Source: Tenacibaculum maritimum NCIMB 2154 | Lineage (GTDB): Bacteria > Bacteroidota > Bacteroidia > Flavobacteriales > Flavobacteriaceae | Direction of reading: 5' to 3' | Assembly (NCBI RefSeq): GCF_900119795.1 | Contig: NZ_LT634361.1 | Coordinates: 372,001 to 436,000 of the forward strand | DNA: 64,000 bases | Shown: piece by piece, positions 1-7,842 of the stretch | Position numbering within the stretch: the first letter of the stretch is position 1 | Layout of the letters: every line of letters starts with the position of its first letter | Notes under the pieces: model-generated | The model's input: only the letters and a program-made list of their open reading frames with translations | What the model was told of the DNA's origin: nothing | The model's database searches: none | Program-made: the position numbers and the translations under genes

Positions 1-2513
1 TTAATGGCAATAAGTTTATTCTGATTTATTTTTGCATTTGCCTCTATTATCTTTTCTAGATATTTTTCAATTTCGTCTAATATAGTAGTTTCATTAAATG
101 CAACATTCTTAAAGATTTCTGAAGGGAATAGCATTTTTGCTAACTCTATGAATGATTGTTCTCCTTTTAATTGTTCCTGCTTATTTGTTAATTCATAAGC
201 AATTAATATAGCTCTAATTTCATCCCAATAACTTTCATCAGCATCTTTATAAGTTTTAAATTTTTCATTGTATTCTGACTCTTCTATAAAGTTGTCTAAA
301 TTATTTATATATGTATACTTAAGCTTAAGGGTTTCAAGTTCAGTCTCTAATTCTTTTTTTTCTTTAATTTTTTCTTTTATCCCCTCTTCAATATTTAAAT
401 GCTCAATAGTTTTAGTATGTTGAGTAATAAAGTCAAGTAAAAAAGAGTCTTCTTTTATTGTGATTTTTGAAACTGGGTTGGTTTCAATTTTATATCTTTT
501 AGCAAGATTTATTAGTTGAGGATTATTATCAGGTAGAGAATGTATTTCAATTTTATTGAGTTCCGTCTGTAGACTATCAAATTTTCTTATTTCTACACTT
601 ATTTTAGCTAATCTTTTTTTCGTTTTATCAAACTTGGCTGTTATACGATCTTTCTCTGAGTATTTTATTATTTCATCATCAAAATTATGATTCTCAAAGC
701 GTCTAAAAACTTCTTTTTGTTGCTTGGCTTGTTTCTGTAAATTATTTCTATTTAACCATATTTTTAAATCTGTATCTGGCTCAGTCAAATGTTCTAAAAC
801 AAATTCATATAATTTTTTGTTTATTTTTAATATTGTTTCTTTTTCTTCTAGTTGTATTTTTAAGTTTTGATTATCCGATTTGAATATTTTCTTTAATTCT
901 TCAATGTTAATCGTTTTGAAAATAGGGGTTTTAGTTTCTTTAACAAAAATGTGAAGTCCTGAAAGTACTATCCAAAACCCATTATTTTCAGGTTCTTTTT
1001 TGCAATTTTTTAGAGCTTCTAAAATTTCATTAGGATTTGGCAGGTATCTGCTGTTTTCATTTATTTTTTTAGGTTTAATTGTATCAATATCAAAAAAATG
1101 TCTAATAATACTTTCTTCTTGTAGATTTAAACCTCTAGCTTGATTAATTACCCAATATGCCATTGATTTTGGGTTTTTGTAATCGTTAAAATTTATGAGC
1201 TCTTTGTATTTATTTACTTCAGCTTTATTTTGTGAAATTCGTTCTTGTAGTAAATTAACAATTTCTTTAAATGTTTTAGTATGGTCAAGTGTGTTAAAAT
1301 GTTTTTCTAAGCCTTGTAATTGTAATTCTTTTTGTAATTGATCATATCTATTTATATCTATTTCATTCTTTTTAAATGCATGGTAAGCTATTTTTACTGC
1401 ATCTGATGTTTTTAAAGACATTAATCTTATGGCTTCATCTACTATTTTAAAAAAGGCTACGGTAATTTCTAAGTTTTCGTTTTCTTTTTTTAAGTCACTT
1501 TCTTCTTTATTTAAATTTTGAAGGCTAGTATAATATTTATCTATTGTATCATTTTTTAAGGTTCTTAAGGCTTTTATATTTGATATTGCTGTAAAGTAAG
1601 TTTTTACAGCTTGATTTATTACATTATCTATCTGTGATAGTTTATAATTATTAAAACAAAATCTAGCTTGATTGTATTTTACAAATGCATTGTCTTTAGT
1701 TATTTTTAAATCGTTTAGCTTTTTTATTAGCTTATTTTTCTTTTTAATTTCTAAGACTTCTTGATGATTTTCTCTATGGCTCTTAATAGAATCTTCCATT
1801 TTTTTTACAGCCTCTTGAAATTGATTGTAAAATTTAGACTTCATAGATTTTCCATGTAAGAACTCTTGTAGGTTCATGTCGGTTTTTATATCAATCCCTC
1901 TGCGTGCAAAAGCTTGTAATATTTTTGCGTAATCTTCAAGATCACTATTACTTGAAAAAACATCTATAGGTAATAATTTGTTTACGAATAATACTTGATG
2001 ATAATCTTTAAAGAGATTATATATTTTACACCCTAAGTGATTGTTGGTGTTAATATGATTATGAAATTCTTGTAAAGTCATCCATTTATCTTCTTTCTCA
2101 AAGTCTTCTACTGTAAATGGTTTGTTAAATGGAACCAGTTTGTCTTTTTCAAAGTCTAAACTCTTTTGTACCATAAAGGCTTGTGTTTTTTTAGAGCGGC
2201 GTTCTATGTAAGAACCTATTAAAAGATATTCTTCTTTAGCTATTTCTATATTTAGATATGCATATCCATAATCTCCTTTACTAGGAGTTTCTATTACAAG
2301 GCTATTATAAGGTCTTTCATCTTGTCCTTTTGTAGATGATTTGTAATGTGTAGAACCTATAAGAATTAACTGAATTAAATCTGTTATAATACTTTTTCCC
2401 ACACCACTTTCGCCTGTGAAATCGGTTCTAAATGGATGGAATTCATAATCAAACTCTTGATGATGGATAATATTTATAGAACCTAAACTATATATTCGTG
2501 GATATTTTTTCAT
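1..2513 (-). CDS. SMC/MukB-type coiled-coil ATPase (JetC/MksB-like), partial
   Basis: This open frame on the minus strand starts at ATG 2513 and runs off the left edge, so about 837 codons are visible and the C-terminus is missing. Near the N-terminus there is a Walker A motif, GESGVGKS, at residues 34-41. A long Lys/Glu-rich stretch of alternating helices follows from about residue 250, typical of the coiled coil of SMC, MukB or SbcC-like ATPases. The ABC signature and Walker B would lie beyond the window. The start overlaps the stop of the upstream gene by 4 nt (ATGA), so translation is coupled. The gene order kleisin-KITE-SMC is that of MukFEB, MksFEB and Wadjet JetABC. The call rests on architecture and order, not on a search. 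Another AAA_29-type coiled-coil ATPase is the alternative. Confidence 0.7.
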   Translation of the reverse strand, partial: MKKYPRIYSLGSINIIHHQEFDYEFHPFRTDFTGESGVGKSIITDLIQLILIGSTHYKSSTKGQDERPYNSLVIETPSKGDYGYAYLNIEIAKEEYLLIGSYIERRSKKTQAFMVQKSLDFEKDKLVPFNKPFTVEDFEKEDKWMTLQEFHNHINTNNHLGCKIYNLFKDYHQVLFVNKLLPIDVFSSNSDLEDYAKILQAFARRGIDIKTDMNLQEFLHGKSMKSKFYNQFQEAVKKMEDSIKSHRENHQEVLEIKKKNKLIKKLNDLKITKDNAFVKYNQARFCFNNYKLSQIDNVINQAVKTYFTAISNIKALRTLKNDTIDKYYTSLQNLNKEESDLKKENENLEITVAFFKIVDEAIRLMSLKTSDAVKIAYHAFKKNEIDINRYDQLQKELQLQGLEKHFNTLDHTKTFKEIVNLLQERISQNKAEVNKYKELINFNDYKNPKSMAYWVINQARGLNLQEESIIRHFFDIDTIKPKKINENSRYLPNPNEILEALKNCKKEPENNGFWIVLSGLHIFVKETKTPIFKTINIEELKKIFKSDNQNLKIQLEEKETILKINKKLYEFVLEHLTEPDTDLKIWLNRNNLQKQAKQQKEVFRRFENHNFDDEIIKYSEKDRITAKFDKTKKRLAKISVEIRKFDSLQTELNKIEIHSLPDNNPQLINLAKRYKIETNPVSKITIKEDSFLLDFITQHTKTIEHLNIEEGIKEKIKEKKELETELETLKLKYTYINNLDNFIEESEYNEKFKTYKDADESYWDEIRAILIAYELTNKQEQLKGEQSFIELAKMLFPSEIFKNVAFNETTILDEIEKYLEKIIEANAKINQNKLIAI

Positions 2514-3160
2514 TGATAGCTTTCTATTACGGTGTCTATTTTTGGAATGATGTCTTCGTATAATGTTATAATTCTATGAAAGGAAGCACGAAGTTCAAAA
2601 GTATCTCCTTTATAATCTAGCCATGCTAGCTTTCTAAATTGCTTTAATGCTCTTTCTATGGCATTATCAATAGTTTCATCATCATTAAAATTGTCTTTGT
2701 CTGCTGTAGACTGAGCTATAAGCTTTATTAAACCAGGTTTAAACGATTGATAATCATTCCTGATAGTTTGTTTTAATTTTATAATAGAAGTCAATTCAAG
2801 ATTTTTTTCAGAATGTAAAATTTTATACATTATTAACCCTATTATTATATAATCGTTTTTAAGAATATCCCTAAAGGATTGAGGTATGTTACCTCTACTT
2901 GAATCATTGAAATCGAGGAAAAAGTAGGAGTCTGATTCTTTGTTTTCTTCTTTTAAAATAATACCATAAAAACGCTGATAAAATGCTTTTATAGATTTTT
3001 TATTTTTTTTTAAAAATCTATAATACGGTATTTGATCTCCATAGCATTGAAAATGTGTGCCGTCTTTTAATAGATAGTCTAATTTTCCAAAATATTGAAT
3101 AGCGTCTTCTTCTTTTAAAAAGTCCAGATATTCTATTTCTGAAATATCATTGTTTTCCAT
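2510..3160 (-). CDS. Small KITE-like subunit of a condensin-type system (JetB/MksE-like)
   Basis: This acidic protein of 216 residues lies between the putative kleisin and the SMC ATPase. Its central region (about residues 55-90) reads RFYGIILKEEN followed by YFFLDF, which resembles the core strand of MukE/MksE/DUF4194 proteins. The C-terminal third (residues 165-200, with FRKLAWLDY) fits a winged helix. Its start lies 28 nt inside the end of the upstream gene and its stop overlaps the next start by 4 nt, so the three genes form a tightly coupled operon. In MukE and JetB the role is to bind the kleisin and help load the SMC ring on DNA; that role is inferred here from size, position and weak motif likeness. 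Confidence 0.5.
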   Translation of the reverse strand: MENNDISEIEYLDFLKEEDAIQYFGKLDYLLKDGTHFQCYGDQIPYYRFLKKNKKSIKAFYQRFYGIILKEENKESDSYFFLDFNDSSRGNIPQSFRDILKNDYIIIGLIMYKILHSEKNLELTSIIKLKQTIRNDYQSFKPGLIKLIAQSTADKDNFNDDETIDNAIERALKQFRKLAWLDYKGDTFELRASFHRIITLYEDIIPKIDTVIESYQ

Positions 3161-4461
3161 AATGCAGTATTTTTATTTTTCACAAAATCTGTTTTGTCAA
3201 TATCTACTTTGTATTTTTCATTATTATGAGCATCTTCTATTACTCTAAACGTAACCTTTGTTGCAATTGTAAAATCATTAGTTTCTTTTAATACAGAAAA
3301 AAAACCTTGCGAAATATTTAGTACTTTACGTTTTTGTAATTCTTGAAAAAAAAAATTCACCCAGTTTTCTATTATTTCGGTATCGTCAAAAGCTTTTTGC
3401 AATATGGCTTTGCTTAATTTTTCAACTTTCGGATTTCTTATATATTTTTTTCGGGGCTTTGCTTGAGTAGGGAATAGGTTTCTATCTCTATCTAGTAATA
3501 GATATTTAGGTCGTTTATAGTTAGTTGTTTTTGTGTTTATTTCTTTTGGAAATACTATTTCTTTATCTTTTCCTTTTTTTTCTAGTGATGAATATTTTAG
3601 TAGAAACAGTATGAATCGGTCTATTTTAGCACTATATTCTGGTTGTCCTAGAGTAAAGAATAATTGTCTTATTTTGGGTTGTATTCGATCTAACCTTTTG
3701 TTAGTATTTCTGAGACTACTTTGTGCATTGTTAAAGAAACGATGAGTATGTTTCATGTGTTCTAGTAATTCTTTTTGTTCTGTCTCTATTTCATATAATA
3801 ATGTACTTATTGAATAAGTTTCAGAAAAAGCAGAACGTAACTCATCATTTTTTTTCTGAATATCAAAAAGATCATTACTTACTGTTTGTAATAATTTTAG
3901 TGGTGTTTGTTTTTCGGAAAGTGTATCGTTTCTTAACTTTTCGACGGCTTCATCAATTTGTCTGTCTAAGAAATCTATTTGCTGTTTTAAGTTAGGATGG
4001 AAATTTTTGAAATGTATAGTAAACCATTCCTTTATTTTTTTTTCATCTCCAATAGACTCTCGAAGCTGTTGTTTTAATTGCGAGCATATAATTTTAATTT
4101 CTGTAGGTTTTAAAGAGCCTATTAGTGTTTCTTCTGCTATTCTACAAAATTTTATACCATATTCTTGAAAAGAGTATAGTTGTGTTTCTTCATTATATTT
4201 TAGAAAGTATTTTTGAAGTTTATTAATACGTCCTTTTACATCAGAGACTCTTTTCTCCTCTTCATTCATTGTCTCTTCAAATAGAGAGTGAATATCTTTA
4301 GCAGTAAAAGAATCGTTTTTATAGCGCCCAGATTTTACACGTTGGTACAAATGAGCAATTACAATTCCTTCTTTTTCATCTGGATACAACTGTTTGTATG
4401 TTTCAGGTTTAGATATTTCTTCAACGAAATTAAAAATATGAGGGTGTTCTTTTTGTTTCAA
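3133..4461 (-). CDS. Kleisin-like subunit of a condensin-type system (JetA/MksF-like)
   Basis: This protein of 442 residues is the first gene of the three-gene operon. The N-terminal 120 residues look like winged-helix DNA- or partner-binding modules (a run GRINKLQKYFLKY is followed by YSFQEYGIKFC). Residues 120-300 are helical and highly charged, and the C-terminus is a mixed alpha/beta module. Length and position match MukF, MksF and JetA, which bridge the SMC heads. I do not see a diagnostic motif that separates DUF3375, DUF2397 or other JetA types. The ORF is AT-rich like its neighbours. A 24-bp palindrome lies 54-77 nt upstream of the start. Confidence 0.5.
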   Translation of the reverse strand: MKQKEHPHIFNFVEEISKPETYKQLYPDEKEGIVIAHLYQRVKSGRYKNDSFTAKDIHSLFEETMNEEEKRVSDVKGRINKLQKYFLKYNEETQLYSFQEYGIKFCRIAEETLIGSLKPTEIKIICSQLKQQLRESIGDEKKIKEWFTIHFKNFHPNLKQQIDFLDRQIDEAVEKLRNDTLSEKQTPLKLLQTVSNDLFDIQKKNDELRSAFSETYSISTLLYEIETEQKELLEHMKHTHRFFNNAQSSLRNTNKRLDRIQPKIRQLFFTLGQPEYSAKIDRFILFLLKYSSLEKKGKDKEIVFPKEINTKTTNYKRPKYLLLDRDRNLFPTQAKPRKKYIRNPKVEKLSKAILQKAFDDTEIIENWVNFFFQELQKRKVLNISQGFFSVLKETNDFTIATKVTFRVIEDAHNNEKYKVDIDKTDFVKNKNTALWKTMIFQK

Positions 4462-4816
4462 TTTTTATTTATAATCTTATAATAAACTAAAAATATTAAG
4501 CTTATATGTTTTGAAAGTTTACAGATATCTGTAAACTTATGTTATTTCAAAAAAAGAAAAAAAGGGATATCCGTAATTTTAAATGTATTTTTCCCAAAAA
4601 AAATCCATTTAAAAAAACAAGTAAAACCTTCTATGAGAATCAAGGTCGTATTTAATAGGGGTTGAAAGAGAAATTTTCAGGATAAAGAAACATAATTAAA
4701 ATCACTTTTTTTGTGATTATTTATTGAGAATTTAATTTATTGAAGTTGGTAATAAATTAGGAAGATTAATTATAGTTTTATTCTCTAATGAAAAACGAGT
4801 AAGAAGGGTTAAATTG
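4462..4816. other. Intergenic region upstream of the condensin-like operon
   Basis: No gene is seen in these 355 bases. They hold the perfect palindrome listed at 4515-4538, a weak hairpin (AATCAC, seven T, GTGATT at 4700-4718) that could end the regulator transcript, and A/T runs. I found no clear TAnnTTTG promoter for the operon here, so it may be read from the regulator gene upstream or from a non-consensus promoter. Confidence 0.6.
4515..4538. promoter_or_regulatory. Perfect 24-bp palindrome, candidate operator
   Basis: The bases form two perfect 12-nt half sites, AAGTTTACAGAT and its complement, with no spacer. There is no T-run on either side, so it does not look like a terminator. It lies 54 nt upstream of the first gene of the condensin-like operon and downstream of an XRE-type regulator gene. 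A dimeric repressor site is the likeliest reading; this is inference. Confidence 0.5.
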
Positions 4817-5065
4817 TTATTTTTCTTTATCAAACAATAATAATTCTGAAGTAGTCATATCGAATGCATTAGCAATCCTTTTTAGCATTGAAACTTTCAT
4901 TTCTTGCTTCCCTAGTTCATATTTTCTAAGGTTTTGACCGTCAATTCCAGCTTTATAGGCAATTTCCTCTATACTTAAATCTTTCTGCTTTCTAAGTTTT
5001 CTAATATGTTGACCTAATTCAACACAGAATTGAGGTAACTCCTTTTTTCGTTGGTATTTTGACAT
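4817..5065 (-). CDS. XRE-family helix-turn-helix regulator
   Basis: This protein has 82 residues from ATG 5065; an upstream ATG at 5080 would add five residues, but the MSKYQRKK start fits family style better. Residues 15-75 form a Cro/C1-type HTH: LGQHIRKLRKQKDLSIEEIA, then YKAGIDGQNLRKYELGKQ, then MLKRIANAFDM. It carries no other domain. It lies upstream of and in the same direction as the condensin-like operon, 355 nt away, and is divergent from the lipoprotein gene at 5178. It could regulate either neighbour. Small XRE regulators are common next to defence operons and mobile elements. Confidence 0.8.
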   Translation of the reverse strand: MSKYQRKKELPQFCVELGQHIRKLRKQKDLSIEEIAYKAGIDGQNLRKYELGKQEMKVSMLKRIANAFDMTTSELLLFDKEK

Positions 5066-5117
5066 ATACCAAAATTGCATACAATTAGTTGATTTTAACG
5101 AATTGAAAACAATGGGT

Positions 5118-5147
5118 TGTTTATAACCTATTTTTGTTTATTTTTGA
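5118..5147 (+). promoter_or_regulatory. Bacteroidota-type promoter for the lipoprotein mini-operon
   Basis: A TTG at 5118-5120 and TATTTTTG at 5140-5147 are separated by 19 nt, which fits the Bacteroidota -33/-7 consensus (TTG, 19-21 nt, TAnnTTTG). A second TATTTTTG lies at 5130-5137. The start codon is 30 nt downstream. Confidence 0.6.
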
Positions 5148-5177
5148 ATCACATAAAAAAACATTAAAAAATTAATT

Positions 5178-5651
5178 ATGAAAAAAATCTTAATACTGTT
5201 TTGTAGTATTTTATTATTCGCTAGTTGTTCTTCTAATGAAGAATTAAGCTCTAGTTCTTCAGATGATTTACTGACAAGACACCCTTGGGTAAATAGTAAT
5301 TCAGAAATAGTTGAAATAACTAATCATGGTAATTTAAGTTATAATGAAGCAAAAACTAAAATAGAAAACAGATTAAAAGAAAGAGATAAACTCAAAACTG
5401 TTCTTAGTTTTAAAAGAGACGGTTCAGGTAAAATCTTATATCCTGAAAACAATACTCTTAGTGATTCTAAATTTGGATGGCTTACTGTTCCTCCTAATAA
5501 ATTAAGACTGATTATGTCTACTTCTGCTCAAACGCTTTTGTTTGAATATACTGTTGATAATAGTCGTTTGTCATTAATTTTTGATGAAGAATATCAATAC
5601 AATGGAATTCTTATAAAGTATATAATAAAATGGAATTTTAATAAACAATAA
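5178..5651 (+). CDS. Lipoprotein of unknown function
   Basis: This protein has 157 residues. The N-terminus is a lipoprotein signal peptide ending in a lipobox (LLFASCSS, Cys about residue 17) followed by a Ser-rich linker, so the protein is likely anchored in the outer or inner membrane facing the periplasm. The rest, with alternating strands and a central WLTVPPNKLRLIM, looks like a small lipocalin-like or beta-sandwich domain, but I do not recognise the family. It is the first gene of a plus-strand cluster of four small genes, 11 nt before the next one. Confidence 0.7.
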   Translation: MKKILILFCSILLFASCSSNEELSSSSSDDLLTRHPWVNSNSEIVEITNHGNLSYNEAKTKIENRLKERDKLKTVLSFKRDGSGKILYPENNTLSDSKFGWLTVPPNKLRLIMSTSAQTLLFEYTVDNSRLSLIFDEEYQYNGILIKYIIKWNFNKQ

Positions 5652-5662
5652 ATACTAAGGCA

Positions 5663-5947
5663 ATGAAAAAAATAGTATTAATAACATTAACAAGTTTAAC
5701 CTTATTCTCATGTGGAGCTGTGAATAGAACAGTTTTTGGAACAACTGAGAAGACTTTGATTAAGACCGTTTCAATTGAACAAAATTGTCCTAAAGAGAAT
5801 ATTAAGGTTGTAGATAAGAACAAAGGTTTACATGGAGCTACATATGCTCTCGATGTTTGTGGGAAAAGAATGGTTTACAAACAAGTGGGGTCAGTTTTTA
5901 TGGAAGCATCAAAAATGGATGAAACTATTAAAAAAGTATCAAAATAA
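5663..5947 (+). CDS. Small lipoprotein of unknown function
   Basis: This protein of 94 residues has a lipoprotein signal (TLFSCG, Cys about residue 17). The mature part is about 77 residues with two more cysteines, in NCPKENIKV and LDVCGKRMVYK, that could form a disulphide. Its short YALDVCGKRMVYKQVG segment resembles small outer-membrane lipoproteins that sit beside secretion or assembly genes, but no function can be assigned. The stop overlaps the next start (TAATG), so translation is likely coupled. Confidence 0.65.
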   Translation: MKKIVLITLTSLTLFSCGAVNRTVFGTTEKTLIKTVSIEQNCPKENIKVVDKNKGLHGATYALDVCGKRMVYKQVGSVFMEASKMDETIKKVSK

Positions 5948-6093
5948 TGATAAGGTTTTTATTTTTTCAGTCGAGTGTTATAGGTGATTTAAAAGCTGAA
6001 AGTGGAGGGGATACCATTTGGAGTACAGCAATTGGTACTTTAATAGGTTTATATGTGCTCTATCATATTTTTATAAGAGATAATTCAAAGTGA
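5947..6093 (+). CDS. 48-residue single-pass membrane protein
   Basis: This short gene starts at ATG 5947, inside the stop of the previous gene (TAATG), and ends at TGA 6093, inside the start of the next one (GTGA). The product begins MIRFLFFQSS and carries one hydrophobic segment of about 20 residues (STAIGTLIGLYVLYHIFI) before a basic/polar tail RDNSK. The double stop/start overlap is the best evidence that it is real. No family is recognised. Small membrane proteins of this kind are frequent in phage-like and conjugative modules of Bacteroidota. Confidence 0.55.
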   Translation: MIRFLFFQSSVIGDLKAESGGDTIWSTAIGTLIGLYVLYHIFIRDNSK

Positions 6094-6281
6094 AAGACGT
6101 TTTTCAATTTTGTGTAGATTTTTTAAGAATCTTAGCTGATTCTTTAGGTATAACTTATGAGGAGATAAACATCTATCTTTTTGTTATTATTCACCCATTA
6201 GTGACCATGTATTTGTTTTTTCTATACAGAAAATATAAACTGTTATATAAAAAAAGTGAGGAGTCCAGTCCTCACTTTTAA
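6090..6281 (+). CDS. 63-residue membrane protein, GTG start
   Basis: This protein starts at GTG 6090, overlapping the previous stop by 4 nt. It has an amphipathic N-terminus (FCVDFLRILADSLG), a TYEEIN motif and one transmembrane segment (LFVIIHPLVTMYLFFLYR), then a basic end. Its last codons and stop lie inside an intrinsic terminator hairpin (6252-6279). It overlaps the convergent polymerase-like gene by 95 nt. No function is recognised; the four genes from 5178 on appear to be one transcription unit. Confidence 0.55.
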   Translation: MKDVFQFCVDFLRILADSLGITYEEINIYLFVIIHPLVTMYLFFLYRKYKLLYKKSEESSPHF

Positions 6282-7743
6282 TTTTTGGTGATAAGTCAAA
6301 TATTTCTGATAACCTATTTTTTAAATAATCTTTGACTTCAACCTCATGTTTTTTTGTGACAATTACACTATCATGAATCGTAGCCATAAACATTTTAGGA
6401 TACTTTCTAGATAACTCTTTGGTTATAACGTCTAAAATGATAAATGATTCTACCTGTTGAAGAAACTTAGGGAATAATTTTTTTGCTTTCTTTATTTTCC
6501 TCTTATCAGGTAACTTTCTTTTCTTTCTTGGTATTTCTATTTCTTTACAATATTTAAAACCATAAATAAACTTATTTACTGGTTCTGGATAAATTCGTTT
6601 TATTTCTTTTATACCTTCAGAATAGTTTTCGAGAGAACAATACATGTACTCTAAAGTTAAAGATTTACAATATTTTCTTGCCTTAACTGACTCTACTATT
6701 TGTTTAGATCGTTTTGTACAATAAGTTTTTTTGATATAAAAACCTTTATTTGATTCATCCGTTATTTTCTTTTTAAAATCGTCACATAACTTTTCGTTTA
6801 CATATAGATAAAAGTCAGTTTGACGAATAAATTTTATGTAGAGCTCTATACCAGTGATATAAATAGGTTCATAAGAAATAGAATTCATTAGAGAGTGAAA
6901 CTTGTCTCTCACGTCCTTACTACGTATTCCTCCCAGTATAAAATCTAGTTTAGATACCGATTTATTCTTGAGTAAATTTAATATGCCTGCTAATAGATAA
7001 GGTTGTGAGGTCTCAATATCTAGTGATACTAAATTTTCTTCTCTATGAGTTATGAATGCTCTCAACTCCTCCTTCATATTTGTTAAATTGCTATGAAGTC
7101 TATTATCATTCGTAGTTCTAGAGTAATGCCAATGATTAAAACGAATTTTATTTACACTAGACGAATATTGAGATTTTTTTTCATCATTAAAAGAACCTTT
7201 ATCGATAAAATGTAGAGCTTTTTTCCAGTCTATTTGGATTTCGTCTCCATTTAACCATTTCGTTAAATGTTTGGTGTTTTTGTCAGCAGCTTTTTTCTTT
7301 TTGCTTTCAATTTTGTCTATTTCTTTAAATAAAAATGTTTCATACTCTTTATTTAAAAATTCATAAACGTCATAAGTGTCTTTATCCTCCTTCTGAGTAG
7401 CTCTTATATGTAAAACCTTGTACCCTATAGCTAGGTTGCTTATTTTGCAATAAGGTATTGTTTTTATAAACTCATGTTTTACTAAAAAAGCTTTATATTT
7501 TTTAAGCTCTTTCTTTAAAAATGAGTTAAGAGTTTGAGAAGAGATTCTTACAAAAGTACTTTGAGAATTTTCTCTTACTTGACTTTTTTTGTAATCAATA
7601 TAATGTATTAAAAATACAGCTTTGTCCATGCTAATTCTGTTTTTATCTGTTTTATCTAAATGTTTATTATGCTTCTCTACTACTGATTCAAGAGCATTAA
7701 ATAAATTGCTGTTAATTGTGATTAAATAATTTCTATAAACCAT
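6187..7743 (-). CDS. Polymerase-like (single-subunit palm motifs) mobile-element protein
   Basis: This protein of about 518 residues starts at ATG 7743 (MVYRNYLI); a TTG 24 nt upstream overlaps a terminator and is less likely. Residues 1-110 look like a phage-type replication winged helix (SMDKAVFLIHYI, then ELKKYKAFLVKHEFIK). Residues 215-250 read RLHSNLTNMKEELRAFI, then LVSLDIETSQPYLL, which resembles motif A of single-subunit polymerases (metal-binding Asp about 242). Residues 455-463 read TIHDSVIVT, which resembles motif C (HDS/HDE). The middle is Lys/Arg-rich. A motif B could not be placed with confidence. The last 20 or so residues, past a terminator hairpin, look like read-through. It sits downstream of an excisionase-like gene. 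A replication protein of a small element is the likely role, by inference. Confidence 0.5.
   Translation of the reverse strand: MVYRNYLITINSNLFNALESVVEKHNKHLDKTDKNRISMDKAVFLIHYIDYKKSQVRENSQSTFVRISSQTLNSFLKKELKKYKAFLVKHEFIKTIPYCKISNLAIGYKVLHIRATQKEDKDTYDVYEFLNKEYETFLFKEIDKIESKKKKAADKNTKHLTKWLNGDEIQIDWKKALHFIDKGSFNDEKKSQYSSSVNKIRFNHWHYSRTTNDNRLHSNLTNMKEELRAFITHREENLVSLDIETSQPYLLAGILNLLKNKSVSKLDFILGGIRSKDVRDKFHSLMNSISYEPIYITGIELYIKFIRQTDFYLYVNEKLCDDFKKKITDESNKGFYIKKTYCTKRSKQIVESVKARKYCKSLTLEYMYCSLENYSEGIKEIKRIYPEPVNKFIYGFKYCKEIEIPRKKRKLPDKRKIKKAKKLFPKFLQQVESFIILDVITKELSRKYPKMFMATIHDSVIVTKKHEVEVKDYLKNRLSEIFDLSPKIKSEDWTPHFFYITVYIFCIEKTNTWSLMGE
6252..6281. terminator. Bidirectional intrinsic terminator inside two convergent genes
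   Basis: The arms AAAAGTGAGGA (6252-6262) and TCCTCACTTTT (6269-6279) are perfectly complementary, with a 6-nt loop and A/T runs on both sides. The hairpin encodes the last residues of the plus-strand 63-residue protein and also lies within the final codons of the minus-strand polymerase-like gene. Confidence 0.8.
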
Positions 7744-7755
7744 TGTTTTTGTTTT

Positions 7756-7807
7756 AAAAAAAGACAAAGAGAGTCCTAGCGATATGAGGATATCACTTTG
7801 TCTTTTT
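7756..7807 (-). terminator. Intrinsic terminator or attenuator ahead of the polymerase-like gene
   Basis: Perfect 12-bp arms AAAAAGACAAAG (7758-7769) and CTTTGTCTTTTT (7796-7807) enclose a 26-nt loop that itself holds GATAT/ATATC (7781-7794). On the minus strand the stem is followed by seven T. It lies between the HTH gene (stop 7843) and the start of the polymerase-like gene (7743), only 12 nt before that start, so it may attenuate read-through into the gene. Confidence 0.65.
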
Positions 7808-7842
7808 AGTTATTAAATAATTGTTTTTTTGCTTAAATCAGT

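Noticed and set aside
7744..7767. TTG start extending the polymerase-like protein by 8 residues
   Set aside because: The extension is encoded by the 3' arm and T-run of a terminator hairpin; ATG 7743 follows directly.
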